A DNA stretch of 6,625 nt from Clostridiaceae bacterium (GCA_028697435.1 JAQVFD010000123.1:1-6625); one strand, 5' to 3'. Numbered from the stretch's first letter, positions 1 to 6,071 are shown. Numbers and translations are program-made. Notes: generated by a model not told the origin, from the letters alone.

Positions 1-92
1 GTTACTATCTTCCCCTCTTCAACCTCGAGACTGATTCCCTTCAAGGCTTCAATACCGCCGTATGCAACAACTAAATTTTCTATTTTAAGCAT
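1..92 (-). CDS. livF: LivF-type ABC transporter ATPase (5' part only, runs off the left edge)
   Basis: This is the second ATPase of the branched-chain amino acid type importer; with LivG it would power uptake from the cytoplasmic face. Only the first 30 codons and two bases are present. The ATG is at 92-90 and the translation starts MLKIENLVVAYGGIEALKG, then continues ISLEVEEGKIVT. That matches the N-terminus of LivF proteins, with the aromatic A-loop region (AYGG) and the strand leading to Walker A. The Walker A motif itself lies outside the window. The gene overlaps the end of livG by 8 nt (ATGCTTAA), which implies translational coupling. A G-rich stretch just upstream, inside livG, can act as the ribosome binding site. 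Identity rests on the short N-terminus plus its position as last gene of a K-H-M-G-F order. Confidence 0.88.
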   Translation of the reverse strand, partial: MLKIENLVVAYGGIEALKGISLEVEEGKIV

Positions 93-894
93 CTTCATCC
101 ACCCCCAGATATGCTTCTATTACCCTCTGATTATTCTGGATCTCATAGGGGTTTCCTTTAGCAATTGTAATTCCGTAGTCCAGAACATAAATCCTGTTTG
201 ATATCCCCATTACAACCTGCATGTGATGCTCTATCAGGAATACGGTCAAATCAAATTCGTCTCTGATCCTTTTTATAAAGATGGTTAAATCATCACTTTC
301 CTTAGGATTCATTCCTGCGGCAGGTTCATCCAGAAGCAGTATGCCGGGATCTGTCGCAAGAGCTCTTGCAATTTCCAGCCTTCTCTGTTGTCCATATGGA
401 AGAGAACTGGATTTTTCATACCTGCTATCTGCCAGGCCCACCTTTTCCAGCAGGTTCATTGACTTTTCCACCATCTGCTTCTCTTCTCTCTTATATCTGG
501 GAAGCTTGAATATCGACTCAAAAACATTGGAGCTGATACGCAAATGGTTGGCTATGAGAACATTGTCAAGCACACTTAAATCTTTAAAAAGCCTGATGTT
601 CTGGAAAGTCCTTGCGATACCTAACTTCGTTATTTGGTCAGGTCTGAGACCTGTGATGTCCTTTTCATTATACACGTCTTTACCATCAACAGTGCTCTTT
701 TGGTTCAACAGTACTTTTCCCCCGGTTGGAGTATAAACGCCGGTAATCATATTAAAAGCTGTTGTCTTACCCGCACCGTTAGGTCCGATAAGCGCCACTA
801 TCTCCCCTTTGTTAAGCTCAAGATTAAAATCCTTGACAGCAGTCAATCCTCCGAATTGCATTGTAATATTATCTGTCCTCATTACATTCATCAT
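85..894 (-). CDS. livG: LivG-type ABC transporter ATP-binding protein
   Basis: This is the cytoplasmic ATPase of the importer, 269 residues, a little longer than the roughly 255 of E. coli LivG. Visible motifs are Walker A GPNGAGKTT (37-45), Q-loop Gln98 in ARTFQNIRLF, signature LPYGQQRRLEIARAL (165-179), Walker B ILLLDEPAAGMNP (185-197) and switch His223 in IEHHM. The LivG-specific insert between Walker A and the signature and the C-terminal ending RVIEAYLG are also present, which separates it from LivF. It starts at 894 inside the end of livM (ATGA overlap). A GGAGGTG site at 905-899 serves tandem ATGs at 894 and 891, and either could be used. Its own stop overlaps the livF start. The residue after the switch His is His rather than the Asp of E. 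coli LivG; I do not regard this as disabling. Confidence 0.96.
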   Translation of the reverse strand: MMNVMRTDNITMQFGGLTAVKDFNLELNKGEIVALIGPNGAGKTTAFNMITGVYTPTGGKVLLNQKSTVDGKDVYNEKDITGLRPDQITKLGIARTFQNIRLFKDLSVLDNVLIANHLRISSNVFESIFKLPRYKREEKQMVEKSMNLLEKVGLADSRYEKSSSLPYGQQRRLEIARALATDPGILLLDEPAAGMNPKESDDLTIFIKRIRDEFDLTVFLIEHHMQVVMGISNRIYVLDYGITIAKGNPYEIQNNQRVIEAYLGVDEDA

Positions 895-1931
895 TTGGCA
901 CCTCCATTTGAAAGAGGTCTCTTTTTGAAAAATCCGAAAAACTTATCCCAGCTGAATTCCCTCGTTCCCATAAGTCCTGTCCTGAAGAACAGAACTACAA
1001 GCATCAGGAGTATTGAAAATACAACCATCCTCAGTCCCGGCAAAGCCGGTATATTTGGAATAATAGGTTCATCCAGAAATCTCAGGAATTCTTGCGCTAT
1101 TGTTATTATAAAGGCCGATATAATTGTACCGGTAACGCTTCCCAATCCTCCCAGGACTATTATAAGAAGTATGTTATAAGTCATGAAGAATCTGAACATC
1201 AGTGGGTCGATTGTTCCCATAAGATTACCCAGCAATCCTCCACCTATGCCTGCGAAGAAAGCTCCTATAGCAAAAGAAAGCACCTTATGTTTGAACAAGC
1301 TGATTCCCATACTCTCTGCGGCAATTTCATCCTCTCTTATTGCCTTGAAGGCCCTTCCGTAGCTGCTGTTAATTAATGAAACCATTATAAAAATGGTTAC
1401 CACCGCTGTCCCAAAGCTCCACCAGAGGTTTGTCGTTGCAGGAATGCCCTTAAGTCCCAAAGCACCATTGGTAACGGTTTGTGTATTTGTGAATACTACT
1501 CTTATAATTTCTGAGAAACCCAGAGTAGCTATAGCAAGATAATCACCCTTAAGTCTCAGCACCGGTGCTCCTATAAGAAAAGCCACAATAGCAGCTAGTA
1601 CACCTGCTAACAAAAGCGATGGCAGGAAAGGCCATACGATTTTATCCAAGGGTGAAATCAGAGGTGCCAGGAAGAAATTCATCTGCTTGGTGGCAATGGG
1701 CAATGTCAGCATTGCCGTAGTATATGCACCTACAGCCATGAATCCTGCATGCCCTAAAGAGAACAATCCGGTAAAACCGTTTATAAGATTCATGCTTAGG
1801 CCCAATACAGTGTAAATTGCACATAGGTTTAGTATTCTCAAAAGATACGAATCCAAATGTTTATTGGCGAAATAAACAAATACGAACAGTAACAATAAGG
1901 CGGTACCTGTATAAATTGTATTTCTCTTCAT
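891..1931 (-). CDS. livM: LivM-type ABC transporter permease
   Basis: This is one of the two membrane subunits of the LIV-type importer, 346 residues. It is very hydrophobic, with about eight to ten membrane segments. Family landmarks are LSMNLINGFTGLFSLGHAGF (45-64), RLKGDYLAIATLGFSEIIR (126-144) and the EAA-like cytoplasmic loop GRAFKAIREDEIAAESMGI (192-210), which contacts the ATPase. A late segment LIIVLGGLGSVTGTIISAF (256-274) is also typical. The C-terminus carries a short basic tail (KKRPLSNGGAK). The ATG at 1931 lies 2 nt after the livH stop and its ribosome binding site (GGAGAAGGTG) is within the last livH codons, so the two permeases are probably made in equal amounts. The stop overlaps the livG start by 4 nt. 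Confidence 0.96.
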   Translation of the reverse strand: MKRNTIYTGTALLLLFVFVYFANKHLDSYLLRILNLCAIYTVLGLSMNLINGFTGLFSLGHAGFMAVGAYTTAMLTLPIATKQMNFFLAPLISPLDKIVWPFLPSLLLAGVLAAIVAFLIGAPVLRLKGDYLAIATLGFSEIIRVVFTNTQTVTNGALGLKGIPATTNLWWSFGTAVVTIFIMVSLINSSYGRAFKAIREDEIAAESMGISLFKHKVLSFAIGAFFAGIGGGLLGNLMGTIDPLMFRFFMTYNILLIIVLGGLGSVTGTIISAFIITIAQEFLRFLDEPIIPNIPALPGLRMVVFSILLMLVVLFFRTGLMGTREFSWDKFFGFFKKRPLSNGGAK

Positions 1932-1933
1932 AT

Positions 1934-2827
1934 CTACACCTTCTCCGATATTTTTTCTCCCATTATGCCGGTAGGCCTAAATAGGAGTATTAATATTAGC
2001 AAAATAAAGGAGAATGCATCTCTGTAACCGGATAACTCCGGAAGAAATGCTACCAGAAGGATTTCTCCTATTCCAAGTATAAAACCGCCGATTACCGCCC
2101 CTGTAACGCTTCCAATACCGCCGATTACTGCTGCTATAAAACACTTTATTCCCGGCATTACACCCATTAAAGGCAATATGCTGGGGAACTTGAGACCCCA
2201 CATTATACCTCCTACAGCCGCCAATAAGGATCCCACTCCGAAGGTAAATGATATTGTTCTGTTTACATTAACGCCCATTATCTTTGCTGTCTCAAAATCC
2301 TTTGACACGGCTCTCATAGCCATGCCGCTTTTTGTCTTGTTGATCAGATACATTAAAACAATCAGTAGAGCTATCGTAACTGCCGGAATCATAAATGTCA
2401 GCTTCTGAATATGTATATTCCCAATCTGCACCATATCTGTAAAAATGGGAACTTGCGGAAATGTCTTCGGTCTACCGCCAAATATTACGATAGCCAGATT
2501 CTCCAAAAGATAAGAAGCACCTATTGCTGAAATTAGTATAGATATTCTCGGCGCTTCTCTTATCGGTCTATAAGCCAGTGCCTCAACAGTCATACCCAGG
2601 ATTCCCGTAAGAGCTATTGCCACTATGAATGACACGTACCACGGCATCCCAAAGGTCACAACTCCAAAGAAAGCAAAGTATACTGCCATCATGAATATAT
2701 CACCGTGAGCAAAGTTAATCAGCCTTAAAATTCCGTATACCATCGTGTATCCTATGGCAATCAAAGCATAAAGGCTTCCCAGTGATATACCATTTGCCAG
2801 ATGCTGTAAGAACAATTCCAGTGTCAT
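1934..2827 (-). CDS. livH: LivH-type ABC transporter permease
   Basis: This is the partner membrane subunit of LivM, 297 residues, the usual LivH size. The N-terminus MTLELFLQHLANGISLGSLY and the following ALIAIGYTMVYGILRLINFAHGD are characteristic of LivH. The EAA-like ATPase-contact loop is GMAMRAVSKDFETAKIMGV (168-186), and the late conserved segment is CFIAAVIGGIGSVTGAVIGG (229-248). The reading frame is open upstream to a GTG at 2941, but the start at 2827 is preferred. It matches the family N-terminus and has AGGTGG at 2840-2835, 7 nt before the ATG. In-frame ATGs at 2884 and 2854 are less likely. The gene follows livK after a 201-nt spacer and precedes livM by 2 nt. Confidence 0.95.
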   Translation of the reverse strand: MTLELFLQHLANGISLGSLYALIAIGYTMVYGILRLINFAHGDIFMMAVYFAFFGVVTFGMPWYVSFIVAIALTGILGMTVEALAYRPIREAPRISILISAIGASYLLENLAIVIFGGRPKTFPQVPIFTDMVQIGNIHIQKLTFMIPAVTIALLIVLMYLINKTKSGMAMRAVSKDFETAKIMGVNVNRTISFTFGVGSLLAAVGGIMWGLKFPSILPLMGVMPGIKCFIAAVIGGIGSVTGAVIGGFILGIGEILLVAFLPELSGYRDAFSFILLILILLFRPTGIMGEKISEKV

Positions 2828-2834
2828 ATATACA

Positions 2835-2840
2835 CCACCT
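2835..2840 (-). promoter_or_regulatory. Ribosome binding site that fixes the livH start
   Basis: AGGTGG lies 7 nt before the ATG at 2827. It supports this start over the upstream in-frame GTG (2941) and ATGs (2884, 2854), which would add 10-38 residues not typical of LivH. Confidence 0.7.
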
Positions 2841-2941
2841 AAGTAAAATTTCATCAGGAGACTCCCTATAGTGCCGGAAATCATACTTTCCTGAGCATTA
2901 AAGCGTCTTCTAAAATATAAAATAATTCCCTCAAAACGCAC

Positions 2942-2962
2942 TTCCTCCCTTTAAGGGAGGAA
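2942..2962 (-). repeat. Perfect 10-bp inverted repeat in the livK-livH spacer
   Basis: The arms TTCCTCCCTT (2942-2951) and AAGGGAGGAA (2953-2962) are exact reverse complements around a single base. In the liv transcript this is a compact hairpin about 67 nt after the livK stop. Only a short T4 follows after GTGCG, so it is not a convincing full terminator. Because transcription must continue into livH, a processing or 3'-end-protecting hairpin, or a leaky terminator that raises LivK over the permeases, fits better. One arm is CCTCC-rich and the other contains GGGAGG, so it also hides a Shine-Dalgarno-like sequence. The structure is seen; the role is inferred. Confidence 0.7.
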
Positions 2963-3028
2963 ATGCATTTTGCTATACTCTTTATTTTTTCTAATATGGG
3001 GAAGGTTTATCCAACCGTATACTATTCT

Positions 3029-4204
3029 TTAGGGTTCAACTACATCCATGAATGTAAATTTACCGTCTTTAATAGTTTTGATAACTGCGCTCTTTATAGC
3101 GTTTCTGTTTTCATCAAAGCTTACAACACCTGCTGCACCCTGGAAGTCCTTTGTTTCAAGCAGTGCCTTGTGGATTGATGCGGAGTCGGCTGCTCCAGCC
3201 TGCTCAATAGCCTTTATCAGGATAAGGTATGCATCATATCCAAGAGCTGTTACTGCTGCAGGTTCTTTTCCGGGATATTTTGCCTTGTAAGCATCCAGGA
3301 ATTTTGTTGATTCGGAAGTGATAGGCTTTTCTGTTGCAAAGAATGTTGAGAATACAACACCTTCAACAGCATCTCCGCCTATTTCTGCAAATTCCGGAGT
3401 CTCATAAGTATCTCCACCTATAAAAGGAGTCTTTATTCCCAGCTGTCTTGCCTGTTTTATAAGAAGAGCTGATTCTGTAAAGTTACCGGGAGCGAATATA
3501 ACATCAGGATTCTGCGCTTTTATATTTGTAAGCTGTGCTGTGAAGTCCTGGTCTCCTGTGTTATAGTTAGCAACAGCAACAATACTGTTTTCATCGCCGG
3601 TAAGCTTCTTGAAGTTGTCTGTAAAGAACTTTGCAAGGCCTACTGCATAGTCATTCGATACTTCCTGAACTATGGCTGCTTTCTTAGCGCCAAGACCATT
3701 GAAAGCGTAGTTTGACATTACTACTCCTTGGAAAGGATCTATGAAGCAAACCCTGAAGTAATATTCATTACCCTGTGTAACAAGAGGATTGGTGCAAGAT
3801 GTTCCCATTGCAGGAACCTTTGCATTTCTTACAATATCTCCTGCTGCCATTGCAAGGGAGCTTCCCCAGCTTCCTATAATTGCAACAACCTTTTCTTTTT
3901 CAACCAACCTGGCTGCAGCTGTAGCTGCTTCAACCTTGTCGGATTTATTATCAACTACTATAAGGTCAACCTTCTTGCCCAATACTTCAGGATACAATTC
4001 GTGAGCAAGTTCAATGCCTTCCATTTCAAGTTCGCCGCCGGCAGCATTTGCACCTGTCAAAGGTTCAAATACACCGATCTTTATAACTTCTTCTTCAGCC
4101 GGAGCTGCAGGCTCTCCGCTTGGAGCCGGAGCGGGCTGTGCACACCCTGTCAGCAGGGATAGTGCCATTACAACAACTAAGGTCAAGGATAATAACTTTT
4201 TCAT
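3029..4204 (-). CDS. livK: LivK-type substrate-binding lipoprotein
   Basis: This is the extracytoplasmic solute receptor that delivers ligand to LivHM. It has 391 residues. The signal peptide MKKLLSLTLVVVMALSLLTG ends in a lipobox LTGC, with Cys21 the predicted lipidated residue. A flexible Pro/Ala/Glu linker (about 22-39) follows, then the type I periplasmic-binding fold of the leucine-binding family (about 40-390). Recognisable parts are IKIGVFEPLTGANAAGG, IIGSWGSSLAMAAGDIVRNAKVPAMGTSCTNP (109-140, ligand-contacting region), YYFRVCFIDPFQG, PDVIFAPGNFTESALLIKQARQLG and GYDAYLILIKAIEQAG. Start 4204 is chosen because the signal peptide begins there and AAGGAGGA lies 5 nt upstream. The 17-codon in-frame extension would put MRRRSS before the signal. 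Branched-chain amino acids are the likeliest ligands, but this family binds other amino acids, amides and urea too. Confidence 0.95.
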   Translation of the reverse strand: MKKLLSLTLVVVMALSLLTGCAQPAPAPSGEPAAPAEEEVIKIGVFEPLTGANAAGGELEMEGIELAHELYPEVLGKKVDLIVVDNKSDKVEAATAAARLVEKEKVVAIIGSWGSSLAMAAGDIVRNAKVPAMGTSCTNPLVTQGNEYYFRVCFIDPFQGVVMSNYAFNGLGAKKAAIVQEVSNDYAVGLAKFFTDNFKKLTGDENSIVAVANYNTGDQDFTAQLTNIKAQNPDVIFAPGNFTESALLIKQARQLGIKTPFIGGDTYETPEFAEIGGDAVEGVVFSTFFATEKPITSESTKFLDAYKAKYPGKEPAAVTALGYDAYLILIKAIEQAGAADSASIHKALLETKDFQGAAGVVSFDENRNAIKSAVIKTIKDGKFTFMDVVEP

Positions 4205-4209
4205 ACTAC

Positions 4210-4217
4210 TCCTCCTT
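4210..4217 (-). promoter_or_regulatory. Ribosome binding site of livK
   Basis: AAGGAGGA, nearly the full anti-Shine-Dalgarno complement, lies 5 nt before the ATG at 4204. It settles this start against the upstream in-frame ATGs. Confidence 0.85.
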
Positions 4218-4236
4218 CTCATTTTCAAACTGATCA

Positions 4237-4299
4237 TTACATAGCCCTTCCCCATTTGAGCTATCTAAAGTAATGTAAATATTACATAGTCTTCTCCCC
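4237..4299 (-). repeat. Imperfect direct repeat carrying two Shine-Dalgarno/ATG/TAA units, livK leader
   Basis: Two similar stretches (4299-4281 and 4253-4236) lie in the livK leader. Each has a G-rich run (GGGGAGAAG, GGGGAAGGG) followed by CTATGTAAT. In both copies the ATG (4287-4285 and 4242-4240) is followed at once by TAA, so each is a start codon with no further codons, at usable spacing from a purine-rich site. Between them, ATGTAA/TTACAT (4273-4287) also forms a small inverted repeat with a 3-nt centre. Possible roles are ribosome standby or stalling sites or a protein-binding operator; chance is also possible. Confidence 0.45.
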
Positions 4300-4314
4300 T
4301 AAACCACCTCCTAT

Positions 4315-4366
4315 AAAAAACTCCTGAGAATATCAAAAAAACTAAGTAACAGTATACCCCTCAGAA
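4315..4366 (-). terminator. Candidate attenuator: two alternative terminator-like hairpins in the livK leader
   Basis: One segment, CTGAG (4364-4360), can pair with CTTAG (4346-4342, one G-U pair), which is followed directly by T7 (4341-4335). Extended to TTCTGAG (4366-4360), it can instead pair with CTCAGGA (4328-4322), followed after one G by T6 (4320-4315). The two hairpins exclude each other. Both stems are short (5 and 7 bp) and the second encloses a long loop, so strength is modest. Their position after a GC-rich structured domain and before livK suggests transcription attenuation or partial termination. Pairings and T tracts are seen; function is inferred. Confidence 0.5.
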
Positions 4367-4368
4367 TA

Positions 4369-4482
4369 CAAACTGCGGCTTAGAATTACATGATTCACAC
4401 AATCGAATTTCACTCAATAACAAAGGCGGTTCGCCGCATTTGCCGCCCATGCGCCTTTTCCAAAGGAAATCCTGGCGCGGGC
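4369..4482 (-). ncRNA. Structured leader RNA domain upstream of livK, class not recognised
   Basis: In the direction of transcription the domain starts with a helix GCCC-GCGCC/GGCGC-AT-GGGC (4482-4474 with 4455-4445), capped by a 5-bp hairpin TTTCC-TTT-GGAAA (4469-4457). Next comes a hairpin CAAA-T-GCGG (4442-4434) with loop CGAA and arm CCGC-C-TTTG (4429-4421), which has one mismatch. The alternative GGCGG/CCGCC pairing (4447-4443 with 4429-4425) competes with it. CAAATGCGGC (4442-4433) can also pair over distance with GCCGCAGTTTG (4379-4369), 10 bp with one bulge, so a pseudoknot or a switch is possible. The GC-rich core 4421-4484 is about 62% GC, against about 18% in the 136 nt upstream of it. 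It matches no T-box or riboswitch consensus I can recall. It could be a cis-regulatory RNA, a short RNA ending at the T tracts, or a dispersed intergenic repeat. Confidence 0.5.
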
Positions 4483-4497
4483 AGTTAAATCAATAAT

Positions 4498-4536
4498 TTT
4501 AATGTATAGGAAAGTTATACTTTCCTATACATTAAA
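4498..4536 (-). repeat. Perfect 17-bp inverted repeat near the 5' end of the livK leader
   Basis: The arms TTTAATGTATAGGAAAG (4498-4514) and its exact reverse complement (4520-4536) flank a 5-nt centre. It lies about 32-70 nt after the predicted transcription start. Neither side has a T tract directly after the stem, so it is not a standard terminator. It could be a 5'-stabilising RNA hairpin, an operator or roadblock site for a dimeric regulator, or the remnant of a small mobile repeat. Seventeen perfect pairs are unlikely by chance even in AT-rich DNA. Confidence 0.8.
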
Positions 4537-4574
4537 TACAAGTATTGTTGTATAACTAAAATATATCTATACAA

Positions 4575-4603
4575 ATAATATAATAAAATCCAGTTATAGT
4601 CAA
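4575..4603 (-). promoter_or_regulatory. Sigma-A-type promoter for the liv operon
   Basis: The -35 is TTGACT (4603-4598), five of six bases of the consensus. A 17-nt spacer follows, then -10 TATTAT (4580-4575), also five of six. The predicted start is near 4568 (an A on the minus strand). It lies just after the upstream gene's terminator and about 360 nt before livK, so the liv mRNA would carry a long structured leader. It is the best promoter match I found in this spacer. Confidence 0.75.
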
Positions 4604-4625
4604 ACTATTTTGCATTTTCATTCTT

Positions 4626-4649
4626 AAAAAAAAGCCGTAAATACGGCTT
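4626..4649 (-). terminator. Intrinsic terminator of the permease gene
   Basis: The stem AAGCCGT/ACGGCTT (4649-4643 with 4638-4632), loop of 4, is followed by an uninterrupted run of eight T (4633-4626) that includes the last two bases of the stem. The stem begins within the stop codon of the permease, so termination is immediate and separates this gene from the liv operon. Confidence 0.92.
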
Positions 4650-6057
4650 AAATCAAAAATATGGCAGCTATCGTGGTTACTATAAGTCCTATCACAACAG
4701 GCTTCAGATTGCGACGGGCTAATTCGAAGGGATCAACTCCGCATATTGCCGCTGCAGGTATTACTGCCCAAGGTATCAGTGTGCCTCCTCCTACCCAAAT
4801 AGCTGCAACCTGACCCAAGGCTGTAAGTGTCGCTGCTCCGGCACCTATGGCTATAGAAAACAGCTTTGCTATAGACCCTACAAGGGATATTCCTGAAAAA
4901 CCCGAACCGTCAAGTCCGGTAATTGCACCAACAACTGTGGCAGTGACAGCTCCGATTCCTCGGTTCAGCGGTACTGCACCTGCCAAAGCCACGCCCAGGT
5001 CATTTACAAGCCCATTTGACCCTTCCGGCAATACATTGCCGAAAATATCAATTATTGCAGAATCACCCAAATAGAAGAATGCCGCAATAGGAATAACCGG
5101 ACCGAATACCCTGAAGCCGAACTGCAATCCTTCTATTAAATGCTGGGTAATTTTCTCCAGAGGATCAGACTTGTAAGCAAAGAAGGATACTATTATCAGT
5201 ATCAATATCGATGTTCCGCCTATTAAAGCCGTTGCGTCCCCCCCTTGAAGCTTTAAGAAAAACATCATCAATACATTTATGGCAAACAGTACAGGTACCA
5301 TTGCAGCGAGTAACTTTCTTGTTGCAGGGGATATCTCTTTAGTACATGTATCGCCATCATTTATTTGAATGATCATACCTTTGCTCTCAGTTCCCTCTTC
5401 AACCTTCAGGGCTCCGGATTTCAAATCCTTATGAAGCATCCAGAATGCAACAATTGTTGTTACAACACCCATTATGATTACTAAAGGTACGCTTGCTGCT
5501 ATCACATCGGCCACAGGTATCCCTGCCCCATCCGCAGTCAATTTTGGCGCACCTTGAATTATGAAGTCCCCTGATAATGCTATGCCATGACCGAAAAGGT
5601 TCATAGCTACAGCTACGCCCATGGCAGGAAGCTTCGCCTTAAGTGCAACCGGTAGTAGTACTGCCCCCATAAGTGCAACTGCCGGTGAAGGCCAGAAGAA
5701 CAATGATATGACCATCATTAGTATGCCTATTACCCAATATGCAAGAGTCGGAGTGCGTATCATCCTTGTAAAGGGATATACCATAGTTTCGTTAATACCT
5801 GTCTTCATCAACACTTTACTCATACCGTAAATTATTGAAATAACAAGTATAGTACCCAATAGTTCCTTAATAGCGTATGCAAAACTGTTAAAAACCCCGG
5901 TTACCGAATGAGTTATTGTGGAGGTTCCGATAAACCCCAAAACGAGAATTCCTGCAATGCAGATGAAGCTGGTATCCTTTTTCATTACAATGAAGGCAAT
6001 TACCAGCAGGATAAAAACCAGGTACACCCAATGCAGTGCTGTAAGTGTAATCCCCAT
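4648..6057 (-). CDS. Polytopic membrane permease of unknown substrate (ion-transporter-superfamily-like)
   Basis: This 469-residue protein is almost entirely hydrophobic, with about ten to twelve membrane segments. One hydrophilic stretch around 208-248 (MLHKDLKSGALKVEEGTESKG, then NDGDTCTKEISPATRK) probably forms a central cytoplasmic loop between two halves. Gly/Ser/Pro-rich segments recur in each half: FWPSPAVALMGAVLLPVALK (121-140) and NLFGHGIALSGDFIIQGAPK (153-172) in the first, PLNRGIGAVTATVVGAITG and DGSGFSGISLVGSIAKLF in the second. These suit the re-entrant loops of secondary carriers such as the citrate/dicarboxylate/gluconate-type transporters. The C-terminus PFELARRNLKPVVIGL is also reminiscent of those groups. 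I cannot assign a substrate. ATG 6057 has AAGGAGG at 6071-6065. The gene stands alone between two terminators and has no visible functional link to liv. Confidence 0.85.
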   Translation of the reverse strand: MGITLTALHWVYLVFILLVIAFIVMKKDTSFICIAGILVLGFIGTSTITHSVTGVFNSFAYAIKELLGTILVISIIYGMSKVLMKTGINETMVYPFTRMIRTPTLAYWVIGILMMVISLFFWPSPAVALMGAVLLPVALKAKLPAMGVAVAMNLFGHGIALSGDFIIQGAPKLTADGAGIPVADVIAASVPLVIIMGVVTTIVAFWMLHKDLKSGALKVEEGTESKGMIIQINDGDTCTKEISPATRKLLAAMVPVLFAINVLMMFFLKLQGGDATALIGGTSILILIIVSFFAYKSDPLEKITQHLIEGLQFGFRVFGPVIPIAAFFYLGDSAIIDIFGNVLPEGSNGLVNDLGVALAGAVPLNRGIGAVTATVVGAITGLDGSGFSGISLVGSIAKLFSIAIGAGAATLTALGQVAAIWVGGGTLIPWAVIPAAAICGVDPFELARRNLKPVVIGLIVTTIAAIFLI

Positions 6058-6061
6058 TGAG

Positions 6062-6071
6062 CCTCCTCCTT
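6062..6071 (-). promoter_or_regulatory. Ribosome binding site of the permease gene
   Basis: AAGGAGGAGG gives a full-strength match to the 16S rRNA tail, with the AAGGAGG part 7 nt before the ATG at 6057. It supports that start. Confidence 0.8.

Noticed and set aside
281..1376. Plus-strand open frames opposite livG and livM, and others opposite livK and the permease
   Set aside because: They lie fully antisense to well-conserved genes and give no family-like protein sequence. They are shadows.
2828..2941. livH starting at the upstream GTG (2941)
   Set aside because: The GGGAGG there is only 2 nt from the GTG and is locked in a hairpin. The extra 38 residues are not typical of LivH.
4205..4255. 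livK starting 17 codons upstream at 4255
   Set aside because: It would place a basic extension before a normal lipoprotein signal peptide. The start at 4204 has a near-perfect ribosome binding site.
4310..4336. Second promoter for livK (TTGATA with TATAGG)
   Set aside because: The spacer is 15 nt, shorter than usual, and the -10 is weak. The sequence is better explained by the T tracts of the hairpins.
4503..4531. FRT-like recombinase site, because GTATAGGAA resembles part of the FRT arm
   Set aside because: The arms face the opposite way from FRT, the 8-bp core is missing, and only a few bases match. This is coincidence.
4205..4568. T-box leader for a branched-chain amino acid operon
   Set aside because: The conserved antiterminator sequence resembling GGGTGGNACCGCG is absent. 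The GGAGGTGG near 4305 lacks the ACCGCG part and lies outside a suitable stem.
4548..4574. Inverted repeat TTGTATA/TATACAA around the liv transcription start
   Set aside because: It is only 7 bp in extremely AT-rich DNA with a 13-nt loop, so chance is a sufficient explanation.
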